Source: Ctenosaura bakeri
Lineage: Eukaryota; Chordata; Lepidosauria; Squamata; Iguanidae
Length of the DNA: 64,000 nucleotides
Direction: 5' to 3'
Assembly (NCBI GenBank): GCA_948474755.1
Contig: CAOLHI010000147.1
Span: forward strand, 1 to 64,000
Shown here: piece by piece, positions 63,691-64,000 of the stretch
Layout: each line of letters starts with the position of its first letter
Position numbering within the stretch: the stretch's first letter is position 1
Position numbers and translations under genes: made by a program
Notes under the pieces: generated by a model
Told to the model about the DNA's origin: nothing
The model's database searches: none
The model's input: the letters and a program-made list of their open reading frames with translations, nothing else

Positions 63691-64000
63691 TTCATCCTAT
63701 CCTTCCTACAATGAGCTCAAGGTAGCACACAAGACTCTCCTCCTCCTCACTTTATCCTTTTAAATCTTTGATCCTTTAAATAATTTTTATAATCTTTTAT
63801 CTTTAGCAAACCCATCTGTTTGAACTTTGTCCAGTGTGAGAGGTAAAGGAGATTAGAGATTTTAAATAAATCCTATCCAAAAATGAGCATTAAGAGATCA
63901 TTTTGAAATAGATAAGATCAAAAAAGTGGTCAAAAGAGCAGTTTCCAATTAATATCAACCAACCTTCAATAGAAAAACCTTTTTAATCTTTGCTATAGGC

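Overview
The window is vertebrate nuclear DNA, most likely from a squamate reptile (lizard or snake). Genes are split by canonical introns. The repeats are CR1 and L2-type LINEs, tRNA-derived and 5S-rRNA-derived SINEs, a DIRS-type retrotransposon, a Penelope-like remnant and many fold-back MITEs. That mix fits squamates; the species cannot be named from sequence alone.

Three conserved genes lie head to tail on the minus strand. MIPEP (mitochondrial intermediate peptidase) is represented by its first six coding exons, 12511 down to 1659; the rest lies beyond the left edge. C1QTNF9 (secreted collagen/C1q protein CTRP9) is complete in its coding part: three coding exons, 23196 down to 17160, 342 aa. 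SPATA13 (ASEF2, a Rho-family GEF) is represented by its last seven coding exons, 62107 down to 43879, covering DH domain, PH domain and C-terminal tail; the SH3 and N-terminal exons lie beyond the right edge. All exon junctions were joined by hand and keep the reading frame (780, 1029 and 1359 nt, each divisible by three). One SPATA13 intron has a GC donor.

Layout: 1-1390, 5' end of a DIRS copy in MIPEP intron 6. 1659-12511, MIPEP exons, with a 5'-truncated CR1 (5790-8128) in intron 2 and a GC-rich promoter near 12.1-12.7 kb. 11.7-14 kb, a cluster of four fold-back MITEs around the MIPEP promoter. 17160-23208, C1QTNF9. 25719-31800, a nearly complete DIRS element. 32-43.8 kb, intergenic SINEs, LINE fragments and probably the SPATA13 3' UTR. 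43.9-62.1 kb, SPATA13 with repeat-rich introns. 62.7-63.7 kb, an L2-type LINE remnant.

The most striking object is the DIRS element. It has inverted terminal repeats, an internal complementary region that can be derived from its own two ends, and ORFs for Gag, RT/RNase H/Dam-like methyltransferase and tyrosine recombinase. Each successive ORF is in the -1 frame relative to the one before. Its gag has a one-base deletion that the second copy at the left edge lacks. The other notable system is a family of about 200-bp near-palindromic MITEs with 3-bp target duplications (at least ten copies).

Functions are inferred from recognised protein families and remembered orthologues; no database search or alignment was run.
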